Shown here: positions 35,202 through 49,510 of the stretch, piece by piece | How the letters are laid out: every line of letters begins with the position of its first letter | Numbering within the stretch: position 1 is the stretch's first letter | Assembly: GCF_024679245.1 (NCBI RefSeq) | Contig: NC_090177.1 | Span: 20,051,950-20,115,949, forward strand | DNA: 64,000 nucleotides | DNA from: Pseudorasbora parva | Taxonomy: Eukaryota > Chordata > Actinopteri > Cypriniformes > Gobionidae | Direction: 5' to 3' | Notes under the pieces: generated by a model | Told to the model about the DNA's origin: nothing | Seen by the model: only the letters and a program-made list of their open reading frames with translations | Database searches by the model: none | Position numbers and translations under genes: made by a program

Positions 35202-36190
35202 CTCACATCCGTCAACACCTCCACCGAAATTGCTAACGCAAAGCATGTCTGCTGACAAAGTGTAGTTCCAATGTGATGGCTTATTGCACAATGACCGTGA
35301 CATTATATACACAGTTGCTTCTTGCAGTACGCCAAGATCACCTGACAAATGTAATATGTGTCACATAAAACGAGAACAATACAATTTGCAACATCTACAG
35401 TCACTGTTGTAAACATCTGCAATGTCACTCACCACCATCAGGTTGAGCGTTGTATCCTGTGATATGACAGGATTCATATTTATGATCAGCAGCAGCGTCA
35501 TCGGGCACACAGATGGGATAGACAAAGTCATTAAACACAAAGGGGGTCTTCATTTGTAAAAGAGCAATGCTGTACCGCAAAGTGACAGGATTGAACCGTT
35601 CGTGTATGATAATCCTGGCGACTTCTGCCGTCTGTGTGTTCTCATCATCAATATCCAATATACTGCTTCCTGCTCGGATCAGAAGTGTGCTATAGGAGAA
35701 AGTGCAATACGTGCCTAAGAAACGTTACGTTACAGTGTATGTATCTTGCGGTTAAGGATTAAAGTGGATATATTACCTTTGATTCCGATCATGTACACAT
35801 GAAGATGCTGTCATTATCCAGTATTTGTCGATAAGAGCTCCACCACAAACTTGACTGAACGGGGCAGATGAATCGGGCTGGTACAGCACAGACACATGCC
35901 ATGGCCAAACATCCACGCCGACCTTCTGACCTCCGACCATCCGGGGTTTTCGATGTGGATCTAATCTCCCAGGCCTGCTGCCGCAACCTATATCTAAGGT
36001 AATTGATTAAAAAAAAAGTGGTTAAAAGACTTGTAGCTATTATAGCCTACGGAGCTAACGTTATTTGTCAATAAAGTTTATATTAACGTTACTCACATGG
36101 GGCGGGCGAAGTTGACTTTGCGGCGAAATAAAATATAAACCCCCACCCCAAAGCACCCAGTAAAAGGAGAAATGTCATTCCAAGGGTCAT
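35202..36190 (-). pseudogene. tmprss12-like serine protease homologue lacking catalytic residues and last exon
   Basis: Four exons in - order: 36190-36097, 35987-35777, 35689-35433, 35341-35202. All have GT/AG sites and stay in one frame (234 codons). Intron phases 1, 2, 1, 0 equal those of the intact gene upstream, so they are tandem duplicates. The start (M at 36190) gives a hydrophobic signal/anchor segment, residues 6-24. The activation site is RMVGG at 47-51. The catalytic His position reads TASSC (Ser94 for His) and the Asp position reads YSIALL (Ser142 for Asp). The Asp at the base of the S1 pocket region (GVDGCE) remains. No exon carrying GDSGGP follows within the next 700 bases, whereas the intact copy has only a 91-bp last intron. 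Either a broken gene or a non-catalytic serine protease homologue with an unseen 3' end. Confidence 0.8.
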
Positions 36191-36878
36191 CACGGTGGCG
36201 TTTAGTAAGTTATCATGAACGACAGATTTGCCCTCGTTTAACACGAGAAATGTGTCTGTTTGGATAACGGTCAAATATATTTGAATTCTATGACGTCAGT
36301 CCCTGTTTTAGCATTGATAACATCAACGAGTTCAGTGTCAGGAAGAATCGTGAAAAGGTTTTTATTTATTTATTTTTTATTATTGAGATATTTATTTAGT
36401 TAGTTATTTATTTATTTTACAAACCGTTGCTCCACGATCACCTTGGGCTCAGCCAGGATGCTTTTGGGAAATGCAGGTAAACAAACAATATAAGTTACAT
36501 CAAAAACGTAACTTACAGCGACCATTGCAACGTTAGTTTGAATTGAATTAGTGACACCTAAACATTTATGGCTCGACTGGTTGATGATCCGACAACAATG
36601 AGCCTATTAAATACAAAAATATAGTTATAGCCACTAAAAGTATATGTTAATATATGCTATTTGTTTTGTTATTGTTTAATTAGTATACATTTATTGAAAT
36701 CTTAAACACAACTTTTGACAACATACCAAGGGCAGTAAATGCAAATAACTTACTATTTTTTCTCCAATATTTCCGTTAAGTATTGATAATTCAATAATTA
36801 AACAAGTAACTAAGTAACTTAATAATTAGGCTACTTACTAAATGATTAAATTAAGCCAAATTATCATTTGAGAGAGAC

Positions 36879-36884
36879 TTTATT
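36879..36884 (-). terminator. Polyadenylation signal of tmprss12-like gene
   Basis: AATAAA on the - strand, about 50 bases after the TGA stop at 36935-36937. Confidence 0.6.
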
Positions 36885-36934
36885 GAAATGACTGGAAAGC
36901 AGTGGAGATGTCCTGACGTCTCATGGGGCATGAC

Positions 36935-38942
<2,008 letters not shown>

Positions 38943-39611
38943 TTTAAATGTGAATCAAAACGAGAGACAGAAAGAAGACAGAAGAACAGAACAGTAGGAT
39001 GTCCTTGCTATTGATTATTAGGTAATCTTGAAAGATTCTAAGTGACGTAACATCGTGGCTACTGTAATGTCATGAAAGACCCGGGAAAAGAACACGCAAA
39101 TCAACACATTTCAAATCTTTAGTATGAGCAGATAACGTAAAATAAAATCGTATAGTATAGCCTATATATTATAGGCTATATATTGTTGCTTATAGGTAAC
39201 TTATATAATTACTTTTAGAGCAATGTAGAGGACACTAAAAGGATAGTAAACGTTAGCCTTTATAAAACAATTAGAAAAAAATGCATGCAGATGAATGTCA
39301 TGCGAGTTTGGTGATAATACACTACTTCAACACCTGTTTATTTTATTCAGTGTAACTTTTAACAAATAATTTAGGCTGTGTAATTGATTCAGACATTATA
39401 CATCATGTCAATATCGTCATTCCTGAACATTCTTGAAACACCTCCTTCTCGAACAAGGACCTAACTGGGATTCCACCGAAAGAAAACTAAACTGAACGCC
39501 TCTTACTGTGTAACTGGTGGTACCTATTGGCCGACACTCCCTTACATTTAGCTGGGAGTCATCAATTATGCAGGGTAACGGTGCACACTGAAGGAAGGTA
39601 GCAGCAACAAT

Positions 39612-39687
39612 ATGGCGACATCCGCAATTTCTTCCGAATTTATTCGACATCTGCAGTGCAGTGAGGATTTTTTGGATACCCGCTAAG
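39612..39687 (+). other. Possible alternative first exon with a 24-codon upstream frame
   Basis: ATG at 39612 opens a 24-residue frame (MATSAISSEF...FLDTR) closed by TAA at 39684. One base later AAG|GTAATC resembles a splice donor. It could be a non-coding first exon with a short upstream frame, or chance. No homology recognised. Confidence 0.25.
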
Positions 39688-40191
39688 GTAATCATAGTAA
39701 GTATTGTGTTTAAATATCGCCCTCGCGATGTGTTTATTCCGCACAATGGAAGTCATTGCACTGAATGTCGCAGAGATGCTGCACGCTGAGGGGGTTTTAT
39801 TGCTGGACGCTCCTCGCAAAATGCACATTCGCCTTCTATTCCATTATTGTAATAACGTTTTATCAATTACCTACTCTTTGTTAAATTGAACCAGTTGTGA
39901 TAAGGCCTTTTCATTTCCCCCTCTCAAATGACAGTTTTAAGCGGTCATGATGTGAGTTAAACACATTCTTCCAAGGCAAAATGTGGTGTGTTATTTGGAT
40001 TTGCATGATCAATGACGTGATCCGTAGCCCGTGGCTTTGTGCCCTCATCTGACTAAAGGTCTTCTTGTCAGCATTTATCGAATGTCAAGCTCAGAAAATG
40101 AGCAAAAATGCTCATGTGGACAGGTTTTAAATGATTCGTTGTAATTAAGACGTTCAAATGGTAACATGCTTGGCTGCTTATTGATTGTAGG

Positions 40192-40603
40192 GTGGACGCA
40201 GGTTGCACGGGTGTGGTATGCTACATTTTCTTGTTTATGTTCCTCGCGAGCAGAAACCTTGCACAGCGTCGTCGAGATATATCGCTTTTATCTCATATCT
40301 CTAGCCTTTTTCCTCCAAAACGGGATTTTATGACTAAAACATGCTTGCGCTGTGAGCATAAAACGGTAAATACGACGAGAGAGCGCGAAAAAAAACCACT
40401 GCAGTATTTTTCGTTTTTTTTCCCTCTGTGGCTTCGGCCCGCTGAAGGTGTCGGGCTGTTTATAATCGTTATTTTTCTGGCAAAATTATTTTCTGACCAC
40501 GAGGAAAATGTGACAACCTTTTTGGACCAGCCAAAGACGTTGTTCGGGAAACCGTTGTGCTGCTAAGCCCTGGATTTCGTGACCAAACATTGATGAAATC
40601 AAG
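40192..40603 (+). other. scn8a: Candidate scn8a 5' UTR exon
   Basis: GC-richer sequence ending GAAATCAAG|GTAGGA at 40603, a good donor, upstream of the coding exon acceptor at 46723. Nav genes usually have non-coding first exons followed by a long intron. The transcription start cannot be placed, and the open frame over this stretch has no recognisable product. Confidence 0.35.
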
Positions 40604-43377
40604 GTAGGACCACTGCGCATTCAGTCACATAACGGTGCAACTTGACGTTTTTAAAATAAGGTTGAGGGTTGTTTGAAGGAATTGTTGTTGCAGATTTATG
40701 TTCGAATATAGCTTACATAATTTATCGAGAGGTATTTTGCATTTGGAGACATTCGAATGTCACTTCGATGAAGAAGAGAATTCTGTGGTCCACAAGCGCG
40801 AAATATATATGAATGATGATAACGAATTGATAATTTAATTCATAATGTCCTCACATCTGTAAATATGCTGGACCACGTACCCCACCTGGCAGTTTCTAAA
40901 GCTATCATGTGTTCCCGAGCAGCTCAGCATAGTTTCTTCAGTTATTTCGAGATGTTTCGGCCCACCTCATTCATCTGATATGGATCCACTCACACCATTT
41001 TTATAATACCATGAGACGATTCATTATACTTTATCTTACAGTGCACTGTAAAATTTGGAAGAGTAAAAAATTAATTTGAGGCAGCATGATGCATAGGCGA
41101 CAGATATTTGAGTTTTCTGTTAACTGTTTAACCAATTTAAATATGATTGTGAATACAAAATGTCTTGGCCTGTTTATAGTGGGGTGCTGATTGGACAGCT
41201 CCTGTAAGAGATGTTTCCTTGCTTGTGATATTTGGACTACAAAAGCTCAGCTTGTTTCCCCAATAAGACATTGAAAATGGCAAATGCAAAAGGTGTTTGG
41301 ATTTGTCTAGGGCAATAATCTCTTATGTTTCTTTGTTTCATTACTAGACTTTATTAGAAAACTAAAAACTTAAACCAATCTAAGCTTGTTTGCAGATTTT
41401 AGCTGGTTTAAACTGGTCTCCTAGCCTGACTTGGTAGAAAGTGCCCAGAACTCTTTTAAAACATGTCAAGAGATCAGTTAAGACCAACAAACCAGCTTAC
41501 GTTGGTTTAAGCTTCTTTTTTCCCCCATCTGGTCTTGAAGTGATATCAGATTTATACCCATGGGACTTGTGCCACTAATCGTCTGTTAGTGCCAATGTTT
41601 GTCACATTCTTTGATATTTTGTTCACGTGTCTGATTTGCTTGGAGGTAAATGGGGTATATTTATTTCAAAGGCAGCCTGAAAATGCCAAACAACAAGAAA
41701 ACTGTGGAATTGAATGGAGAGAAAAGCTAAAAGTGAGCTAAGTAGCTCTATAATATTAGGATATGGCTTGGTTAAGTGTCTGGCCCATAAGTGCACACAA
41801 GCTTTTAGACAGTGTGGTTCACTACGCCTCCCTTCACCCACCCCATTTCCTATTCTGGTGCCTTAGGGACATAACGCATGTCCCAAATCGACATTTCGGT
41901 GGAGATTTTGTTCATAGGGAAGAACTAAAATCTGCTTGGATATTGTGTGGTATCTTCTAATCCAGTCTACATCCTCCCAGCACCCTTTCATCTAAAATAG
42001 AAACATCCATCATAATGACCCAAAAGAACCATACCATGAGAAGTTATGCAAGCACAAATCAGGAAGGGGGGGTTGGGGGGAATCACAAATGAATCACATA
42101 TCACAAACTTGATTAATATTATTGCAAATGTAATCCAAAGACAAACAGTAAGTATCACCTTCATCTGCTCATAATGGAGGGTGCTTTTCATTTTTCATGA
42201 AGTGGATGACTCATCCTGGATCTAGTGCCAGTCCCTCTTTAACATGCTCTCAATTTAGCAACAGATTGTTTTGATGTGTAAGGTAATATTTTTAGATGCA
42301 AGGCTTAGCGTTTCACTTTCCTGCACAGAGCTGAACATGTCAGTTTGTGTGAGGGGGTGATGTAACAAGGTAGTATTGTTCAGTAAGACTTTATCATTTG
42401 AAAATCTAAAATGAAATCTATTCATTACACTGTTTTTTTGTTGCATTACAGTTTTTAAAAAGTTATCACAAGCTTGTGTGCTCTCTATATGTGGTTAATA
42501 ATAAGGGAATACAAGATAGTAGCTGCATAATAGTAACCGAAGCAGTGGATAACGATCTTATGTTTGATGAATGAATATATTAATATTTATTTTAATGTTG
42601 TGGATTAGAACATATTGCAACATATTCAGATATGCTAAATGCATGTAATTGTGTGTTATTGTGATAATTTGCAAATTCACTCTATTTTGTAAATGTAAGC
42701 TCGTATTGTGAATGATTCATCCATGTCAGTTTCTTGACCTTGTAAATTGTTTTATTTCAGTGTTATAACTTCAGACTGATGATGTATGCCAGACTTCTCC
42801 AATCACTTAATCAATTTAAACCCTGACCCTCTTCTTACAACTGAAATGAATACTTTCATTTTATTGCAACTTTAAGACCTAAAACTTTTCGATTCCTCTA
42901 TTTTACTATTTTTATTGAAGAGAAGTGAAAAGTAGACAAATATGAATGACATTAATATTAATAATTACATAATCACAACAACAAAATTGCAGAGTTTTTG
43001 CAGCTAAGTTGACTTAATAAGAGGCCTTAACATGTGATTCGATTTCCGCTAATGCTGATCTTATACTACAGCCAGATAAATGTATAGAACAGGAATGTAA
43101 TACAATGTTTATATATTTATATTAGTTCAGTATCACAACACCAAGGTCATGGTTTTGATTCTCATGGAATGCATTAACTGATCAAAAAATGTGTGGAAGC
43201 ATCTGCAAAATACTGAAAAAATTGTATGCAAAACTGGAAAGCTCTTTCTTGATCTAGAAAGCTCTAATCTCATTGGCTAAATGTATGTAACTTTTTGCAG
43301 TAAGGGCACATGGATTCTGGGCCAGAAAAAGTAAAGTATGAGTGTGGACGAGACGGCTATATGATTCTGACTATATG
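40604..43377 (+). other. scn8a first intron, 5' part
   Basis: No exon seen. A dispersed fish repeat (CTGGTTTAAACTGGTCTCC, then ACCAGCTTACGTTGGTTTA) lies at about 41355-41520. The rest is AT-rich and unremarkable. Confidence 0.45.
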
Positions 43378-43475
43378 AGCCTAGTCAACTCAGTCACCTT
43401 CATTTATATAGCACTTTTTACAAGACAGATTGCTTCAAAGCAGCTTTACAAGGAAATACATTTTGCTTTAGAAGA
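43378..43475 (-). repeat. L2-type LINE 3' tail
   Basis: ATTTATATAGCACTTTTTACA and CTTCAAAGCAGCTTTACA are typical fish L2-like 3' end sequences. The reverse transcriptase part of perhaps the same copy lies at 46246-46680, beyond an inserted hAT element. Confidence 0.5.
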
Positions 43476-43859
43476 AAAGCTAAAGTAAGTTTTTGATTGA
43501 TTCATTTGTGTTTTAAAAACTGATTAGTTATTTAATTTGGCGCCACTTAAAAAACACCATCCTCAGTTAAAATACTGAACGCGTTTCCTGATGCTCATCC
43601 GCACGGCAACAGCACCTGGTGGCTGGAGAACACAAACCATGAAATAGCTTTTGAAACTATACCACCACCATCCTCGCACAAACGCCAAAAATGGTGAATC
43701 TGCAAAAACGGCGACAATATGTATGCAAGCATTATGTGTTTAGCTGTTTAGCCTACAGGCAAGTGAGTTTGAATATGTTTGTTTGCATATGTGTTTTTAT
43801 TTGTACATAGGGAAAGTGAAGAAAATTCAACTTCAAGCCAGTTGAAGTATTATCAACTG

Positions 43860-46237
43860 CAGGGATGGAAATTAGCACCCGCCACCAGCCAAATGCGGGT
43901 GATTTTGAGTTGTGGCGGGTAAACTCGCTTCACCTACCGGCCACCGTGGCGGGTAAATAAAAATAGCATACTGTTTCCCCTCTTTATAAACTGTGTTCAG
44001 TGCATGCGAGTGCGGCCGTATGTCCGAATATGACCAGTCGTTTTCGCCGTCATTACCCGGATGTAGTGCCAGAAGACGCGAATAAGAACTCGCGCTCGCG
44101 CTGAGAGAAGGTCCGTCACTGTCATCCGGAAGCGCGCACCCGTCTCAAAGCGCGCATGCCGCGCAAATATTGAGTTATCTTTCGAGTCTTGTGCTTAAAC
44201 GGACCAACTCACACAAAAAGTATGCCAACATGTCCATCTTGATGAGTATTCTAGCAGACATAGTCTGAATATGCCTTAAAGCCCCACTTGGCTACTTTTG
44301 CTCTCGGGGTCCCCCTACAGTTTGGAAAAAATAATGTCCTCAACTACTGTCGTAAGATCTGTAATCCTACAACAGGGGATGCCATCGCGCATGCATTTGT
44401 TGACATGACAACCCTGATAGCCCTGAACTAGTGATGCGTCGGTCGTCTCATAACCCGCGGACCCCGTATGTCTATTTAATGGTCGCGGGTGCGCGGCGGG
44501 TTGTAAAAATATATACAGTGGTGCGGTGCGGGCCAAATAACTTCATAAAAGTGGCGCCGCGGGTCAGTGCAGCGCTAACAGGTCGCCTGAACACTGCAAG
44601 AGGAGTTCAGAGTTCTTCTGGCGGCGCGTGTGAAATGTCTTCATCCCAGGTAACGTTACAGTCAGTGGCATGTTTCAGCATGTCATATAAATATAATTTC
44701 ATGGGTTTTATTTTTTTCAAACGCCAAATAATCACGATGCTTACGTTTACAAGCCAGCGTCATTATAGTAGTCTATTGGTTACCGTTTTCCAGAATCTAT
44801 ATGATACTTCAGTTCAATGTTTGAGTGGTAGCTCACCGTAACAAGCAGGACAGCATCGGTCGGGCACGCCTTCTTCAGCTCACGCCGACGAGCAAACGCT
44901 GGTCACATGCTGATCCTCGTCCTGCCTTTAATCCCATCACTTTTTTGTTTCCTCTTATTGCTTTCCTCCAACAAAACCTATTCTTTCTTATTTGTCTCTG
45001 CTGCTTCGGACATGACTATATTATCCGACGAACAAAGTTGGGCTCGCACGTCCGAATGTAAGGAAGTGTGTGTGTTGGTGGAAGTGACGTATATGCCGTA
45101 AAGCAGTCGAATTTTGTAGTTCTTTTTGTTCTCGGGTTACTACCCGAAACCCGAAGTTTAAAAGTACGATTAAAAACGATACAGACCCCATCAGGCTATG
45201 GCAGACGTGTCATTCAACCTATTGTAAGTCGATTTATCATCACAAGAGTCTTAAAAAATATATTTTGAAGGTTGAAAAGTTACCTAGTGCTGCTTTAAGA
45301 GGACTTTATACAGTCGAGAAAGATGACGCATATCCTTCTATTAGGTCTTAAAGGGGAAGTCGCCTTTACTCTGTTTAATGTCAAACAAAAGGACATCACT
45401 CACTACTCTTGATTGAATAGCTTTTGTAAGTTTATTAAGGATTAATCTTTCATTTAAACAGTTAAATATGCAGTTATTTTACATTTGATTACTTTATTCA
45501 ATGTCTGTACCTTTCTGCAGGCCAGTAGACCTGTACATTATTATTTAATACACACATGAGTGAGGTCGAGTTAAACATTTTAGTTTGAATTTTATTTTAT
45601 ACTGTGGGTTGTTGCAATGTGCTAAATAAATATTTGCATAATTTGTAATTGTAAATTTACTAAAAATCAAGGCATTGCAATTGCATTAATTAATATTAAA
45701 GTTTCAAATAATGAATCACAGTCATAGCATTAGCCATAAATGCAATGGATAATTGGCATAATTTCTTTTAGTGCTTCGGTTTCAGCCAATAATTTTTATT
45801 TTGGTGCATCCCTACTGACAATGTTCTGCTATCTATGTCGTCAACACGCTTCAGGAGATGCCAAAACTAGTAGTTTCATTGTTGGTACTAAAAACCTAAA
45901 ACTGGAAGCCATAAAAGACCACAAATCATCCAAATGCCACATCCAGGTAAAAAAAAAAAAAAAGCGCACAGAGCCCTACTCATTTAATGAAATGTATATC
46001 AGTTCATGGTTTGTGTGTGTATTAGAGTGAAAGAAAAACATTTCAGTATTTCATTGAGATTTGAGATTAAATAAACAGCTTAAGTAGTGTAGAGCTTGTA
46101 GTATTAATTTTCACGTGCAGTTACACATTGTCGGTTATAAACAAGAAAGTGGCTGGTTAAAACATTGAGTGGCTGGTAGATTTTGAAATCCACCAGCCAC
46201 TGTGGCCGGTGGACAAAAAAGTTAATTTCCATCCCTG
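43860..46237 (+). mobile_element. hAT element with 8-bp target duplication
   Basis: The termini CAGGGATGGAAATTA and TAATTTCCATCCCTG are perfect 15-base inverted repeats. ATCAACTG is duplicated at 43852-43859 and 46238-46245. The element is 2378 bp. It keeps one exon-like piece encoding a zinc-finger segment near its right end, but no DDE or dimerisation domain, so it cannot move on its own. Confidence 0.9.
45821..45946 (+). pseudogene. TTF-type zinc-finger fragment of a hAT-derived protein
   Basis: Forty-two codons starting MFCYLCRQHA, with CxxC, a central FIVGTKNLKLEAIKDH and a final KCHI. This CxxC...H...H spacing and the GTxNxxLExIxxH core recall the TTF-type zinc finger found in hAT transposases and domesticated relatives. 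It ends at CCAG|GTAAAA, a splice-donor-like junction followed by a poly-A stretch. Nothing downstream continues the protein. It is an exon remnant of the surrounding transposon, not a host gene. Confidence 0.55.
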
Positions 46238-46245
46238 ATCAACTG

Positions 46246-46680
46246 GCTAGAATTTTGAGACCGCAATAGACGTGATGGAGTATAATGTGTTAAGAGCTCT
46301 TTCAAGTACTGGGGAGCTAAACCATTTAGTGCTTTGTAAGTAATACGATTTTAAAATATATACAATGTTTAATAAGGAGATAGTGCAGTGTTGACAGAAC
46401 TGGGCTAATATGGTCATGTTTCCTGGTTCTAGTAAGAACTCGAGCTGCTGCGTTTTGGACCAGCTGCAGTTTATTTATTAAGCGAGCAGGGCAACCACCC
46501 AAAGCACCTAGAGCATTGCAAAAATCTAGCCTCGAGGTCATGAACACATGAACTAACTGTTTAGCATTTTTGCACTGAAAGCATGCGCCGTCATTTTGAT
46601 AGGCTATATTTTAAGATGGAAAAATGCAGTTTTACAGATGCTAGAAACATGTCTTTCAAATGAAGGATTGGTATCAAAGA
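46246..46680 (-). pseudogene. L2-type LINE reverse transcriptase remnant
   Basis: The - strand encodes TSRLDFCNAL, then INKLQLVQNAAARVLTRTRK and ISPVLSTLHYL, the conserved thumb region that follows the catalytic part in L2/CR1-type reverse transcriptases. The frame breaks on both sides. It directly abuts the target duplication of the hAT element at 43860-46237, which split this LINE. Confidence 0.75.
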
Positions 46681-46723
46681 GCACACCCAGGTTCAGTCAT
46701 GTCCTTTTCTCTTTCCAACATAG

Positions 46724-47055
46724 AACTGGCTGCCGTGGAGGGTACATAACAGGAGAAGAAGTTGCTGCAGGATGAAAACATGGCTGCACCCCTTATTGCA
46801 CCGCCAGGACCTGACAGCTTCAAATACTTTACCAGGGAATCTCTGTGTGAAATCGAGAAGCGCATTGCTGAGGAGAAAGCCAAGCCGCCTCCTAAGCCAG
46901 ACAGCAGCTACCGCGACGATGACGACGAGAACAAGCCCAAGCCTAACAGTGACCTGGAGGCGGGCAGGAGTCTGCCCTTCATCTATGGGGACATCCCTCG
47001 TGGCATGGTGGCAACACCACTGGAGGATTTAGATCCCTTTTACGCAAATAAGAAA
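46724..47055 (+). CDS. scn8a: scn8a first coding exon (Nav1.6 cytoplasmic N terminus)
   Basis: Acceptor AACATAG ends at 46723. The start ATG at 46780 (AAACATGG, good Kozak context) opens 92 codons to AAA|GTGAGT at 47055. The protein begins [20 protein letters not shown] and contains the invariant PNSDLEAG...LPFIYGDIP and PLEDLDP segments of the Nav alpha subunit N terminus. MAA at the start and the neighbouring dip2b and tmprss12-like genes point to scn8a rather than scn1l or scn4a paralogues. The product forms the axonal sodium channel that carries action potentials; only its cytosolic N terminus is in this exon. scn8aa versus scn8ab is undecided. An out-of-frame ATG lies 8 bases upstream. 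Confidence 0.93.
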
Positions 47056-47984
47056 GTGAGTGCATCATCACGTCTCTCTTCATATGTCCCGCACAGTTGG
47101 CATTCATGCGTTATCTTTTAAACAATTCAGCTTGGATCTTTCTAGAGGTGGAAATGCTGAGGATGTTTTTTTAAACCCTTTTAAACCCGTAATGTGAACA
47201 CAATATGAAAAACTCCCTTCTGCAATCCAGGAGCATTTGTTCTGAAGCATTTGTTTGTGGCTTGTGTATGTTGTAGATTGTCTGTGAGATGATGCTTTAA
47301 AGAGGTTTGAGGAGGAGGTCATCAGTGGGCTGCTGAAGCTTTACAGTTCCAGATGACAGACTTGTTTTATTTGTTCCAGCAGTAATCTTTTAGAAAAGAA
47401 GAGCCAAAAGAAACACTCCAGTGCATTAAAAGGAACAGTACATTGTTTTAGAATAGCTCTTTAAATATTGGTACAAAAGTAAGATAGTTAGGCCATTTAA
47501 AGATCTTTAATGTTGTTGTTTTGGTGAAATCTGTGTTTGGTTGTCTTTAGAGTTGCTGTATGTACATGAAAAGAGAAAAATCATAGAATATTCCACATTT
47601 AAAGGTACAATATGTACGACTTTTGGATTAAACTCAAAAAACCACTAGAACAATATTTTGTTAACTTGTGTACTTACATTAGTGTTGTCACAATACTGGA
47701 ATTTCTAACTTTGATACGATACCTGGAAAAAAGTATCAATATTCAATACCATTTTCAATACTAGGGGGGGGGGGAACGCTGCATATACTGTCAAATAGAT
47801 ATTTTTAATATTATTTATTTTTTCTGTCCATCTATTGAAATTCTAGGCAATCAAAACTTACTTCTGAAGAGATCACTTTATAGGATAAAGCTTTTAAACT
47901 TATTTTCATATATAAACATTGATCAATTACCATTACAATGATCTCACAAGTATTTGCTAACTCTAGTAGGCCTATACTGGTAAG

Positions 47985-47987
<3 letters not shown>

Positions 47988-48067
<80 letters not shown>
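47988..48067. repeat. (AT)n microsatellite
   Basis: About 80 bases of uninterrupted AT dinucleotides. Confidence 0.95.
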
Positions 48068-48072
<5 letters not shown>

Positions 48073-48263
48073 GTATTTTTATTTTTAATTTTATTTTTTA
48101 ATTTTATTTTTTAATAACGTTGGATAAAAAATTATTTTAAAAAATGAACACTTGTTTTGAATAAGCGACCTCTAGCTGCTTTAACCAAAAACGTATACTA
48201 CTGTTAAAAATGTTGGGGTCAGTAAGATTTTAAAATGTTTTTGCAAATGTTTTGATTCTCTTA

Positions 48264-49510
48264 CACTGTAAAATATTTATCTGTAAAATACTGGCAGCAG
48301 AGTCGCCAGCAATCTACTGTAATTCTACTGTATCAATACTATGAAATTGCTTTATAGCATATAACTGTAAAAACACAATGCAGTATTTTACAGTATTTTT
48401 TATTTTACAGTAAAACAAACACTGGCAGCAGAGACATCAGCAGTGTTTTGTTCTATGGTATTAATGCTGTGAAATTACTTTTACAGCCATTTACTGTAAA
48501 AAAATAAAACCATGTAGTACATTTCTGGGATTATTTCAATTTATGCTCTGTGTCAAAAGGGAACCCCAAAATAGGTTGGAAATTAAAAATCACACTGGAA
48601 AGGAATACAGTAAAAACACAGGCAACAGTAATTTTATATATCAAGTTTCAGGAATTTATTTATATGAAGAACCAAAATAGACAAAAAAAATAGGCAAGCG
48701 TATAAGCAATATGAACATTTAATTAAGAATAAGCGCAGAAAATTATACAAACTCTAACTTGGTTAGCTTATACAGTTTTAAAAGGTTAAAAATAAATTAT
48801 TTTTAAGAACAAATTTGATTAAATTTGACAAATTTAACAAATTTGTTATTTCATTTATTTTTTCTTCCAGTGAGCACTACAGCCAAAACCATCAGGCTGA
48901 GTGCCACCAAGAAATACACAGTCTGAAGGCCTAATGTGAAGCTAAAATTTGGGAATAAATGATGTGTTACAGTGAATCGACAGGATTTTACCCTCTCTAA
49001 TTAATGCGTTTAATCACTCACTTATAAGCACTCTCAAGCCCCATTCCGGCTTGTTCAGTTCCAGCTCTTCTGTCCTCATTCGAGAGATTTGGATGTGAGC
49101 AAAAAACACTCAGACAAAAACCTCCAGTTTTAAAAGAACGTGCTCCATGCTGCAGTCAATTTCAAAGTTCCCACTGCTCTCTGCTTCGGTTAGTTTTTTT
49201 TCTATTTTCCACATGTATTCCTGTCATGAATGCTGCAATCTAGGCAAAGACTTGCGCAAACTCCTGTGAAACACCCATTTAGGGCCATTTGTGCTTTTGC
49301 TTCCAATGGACAAGCCCACAATGCATTGCGTACTACAGTACAAAACCGTAATGCACACAGTATTTCAGTGTTGAAAATGGTCTGTAAATTAATAGCAGTT
49401 ACTTACCGTGAAAATTATTGCCTAAAATTTCTACAATACATTACAGTTTTAATAGAAAACTGTATTTCACTGTCAGAATTTGGCTGTTTTTACAGCAATT
49501 TTTTACAGTG
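48264..49510. mobile_element. CACTGTAAAA inverted-repeat element
   Basis: Begins CACTGTAAAATATTT and ends AATTTTTTACAGTG. Internal copies of TACTGTAAAA, CTGGCAGCAGAG and similar phrases repeat. About 1.25 kb, non-coding. No target duplication seen, so the superfamily is open. Confidence 0.6.

Larger units (their letters stand above)
38943..40603. promoter_or_regulatory. Divergent region between tmprss12-like gene and scn8a
   Basis: The tmprss12-like gene starts leftwards at 38942 and scn8a runs rightwards, so both promoters should lie here. No TATA box could be assigned. Two possible scn8a 5' exons are listed separately. Confidence 0.4.

Noticed and set aside
36191..36274. Longer N terminus for the degenerate protease
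   Set aside because: The longer frame begins with TTG. The ATG at 36190 gives a good signal/anchor sequence.
40192..40566. 124-codon frame before scn8a
   Set aside because: Low-complexity composition, no family resemblance, and position fits a 5' UTR exon.
44431..45268. Overlapping open frames inside the hAT element
   Set aside because: No transposase or host motif is visible in them and they overlap in several frames; only the zinc-finger piece at 45821-45946 has support.
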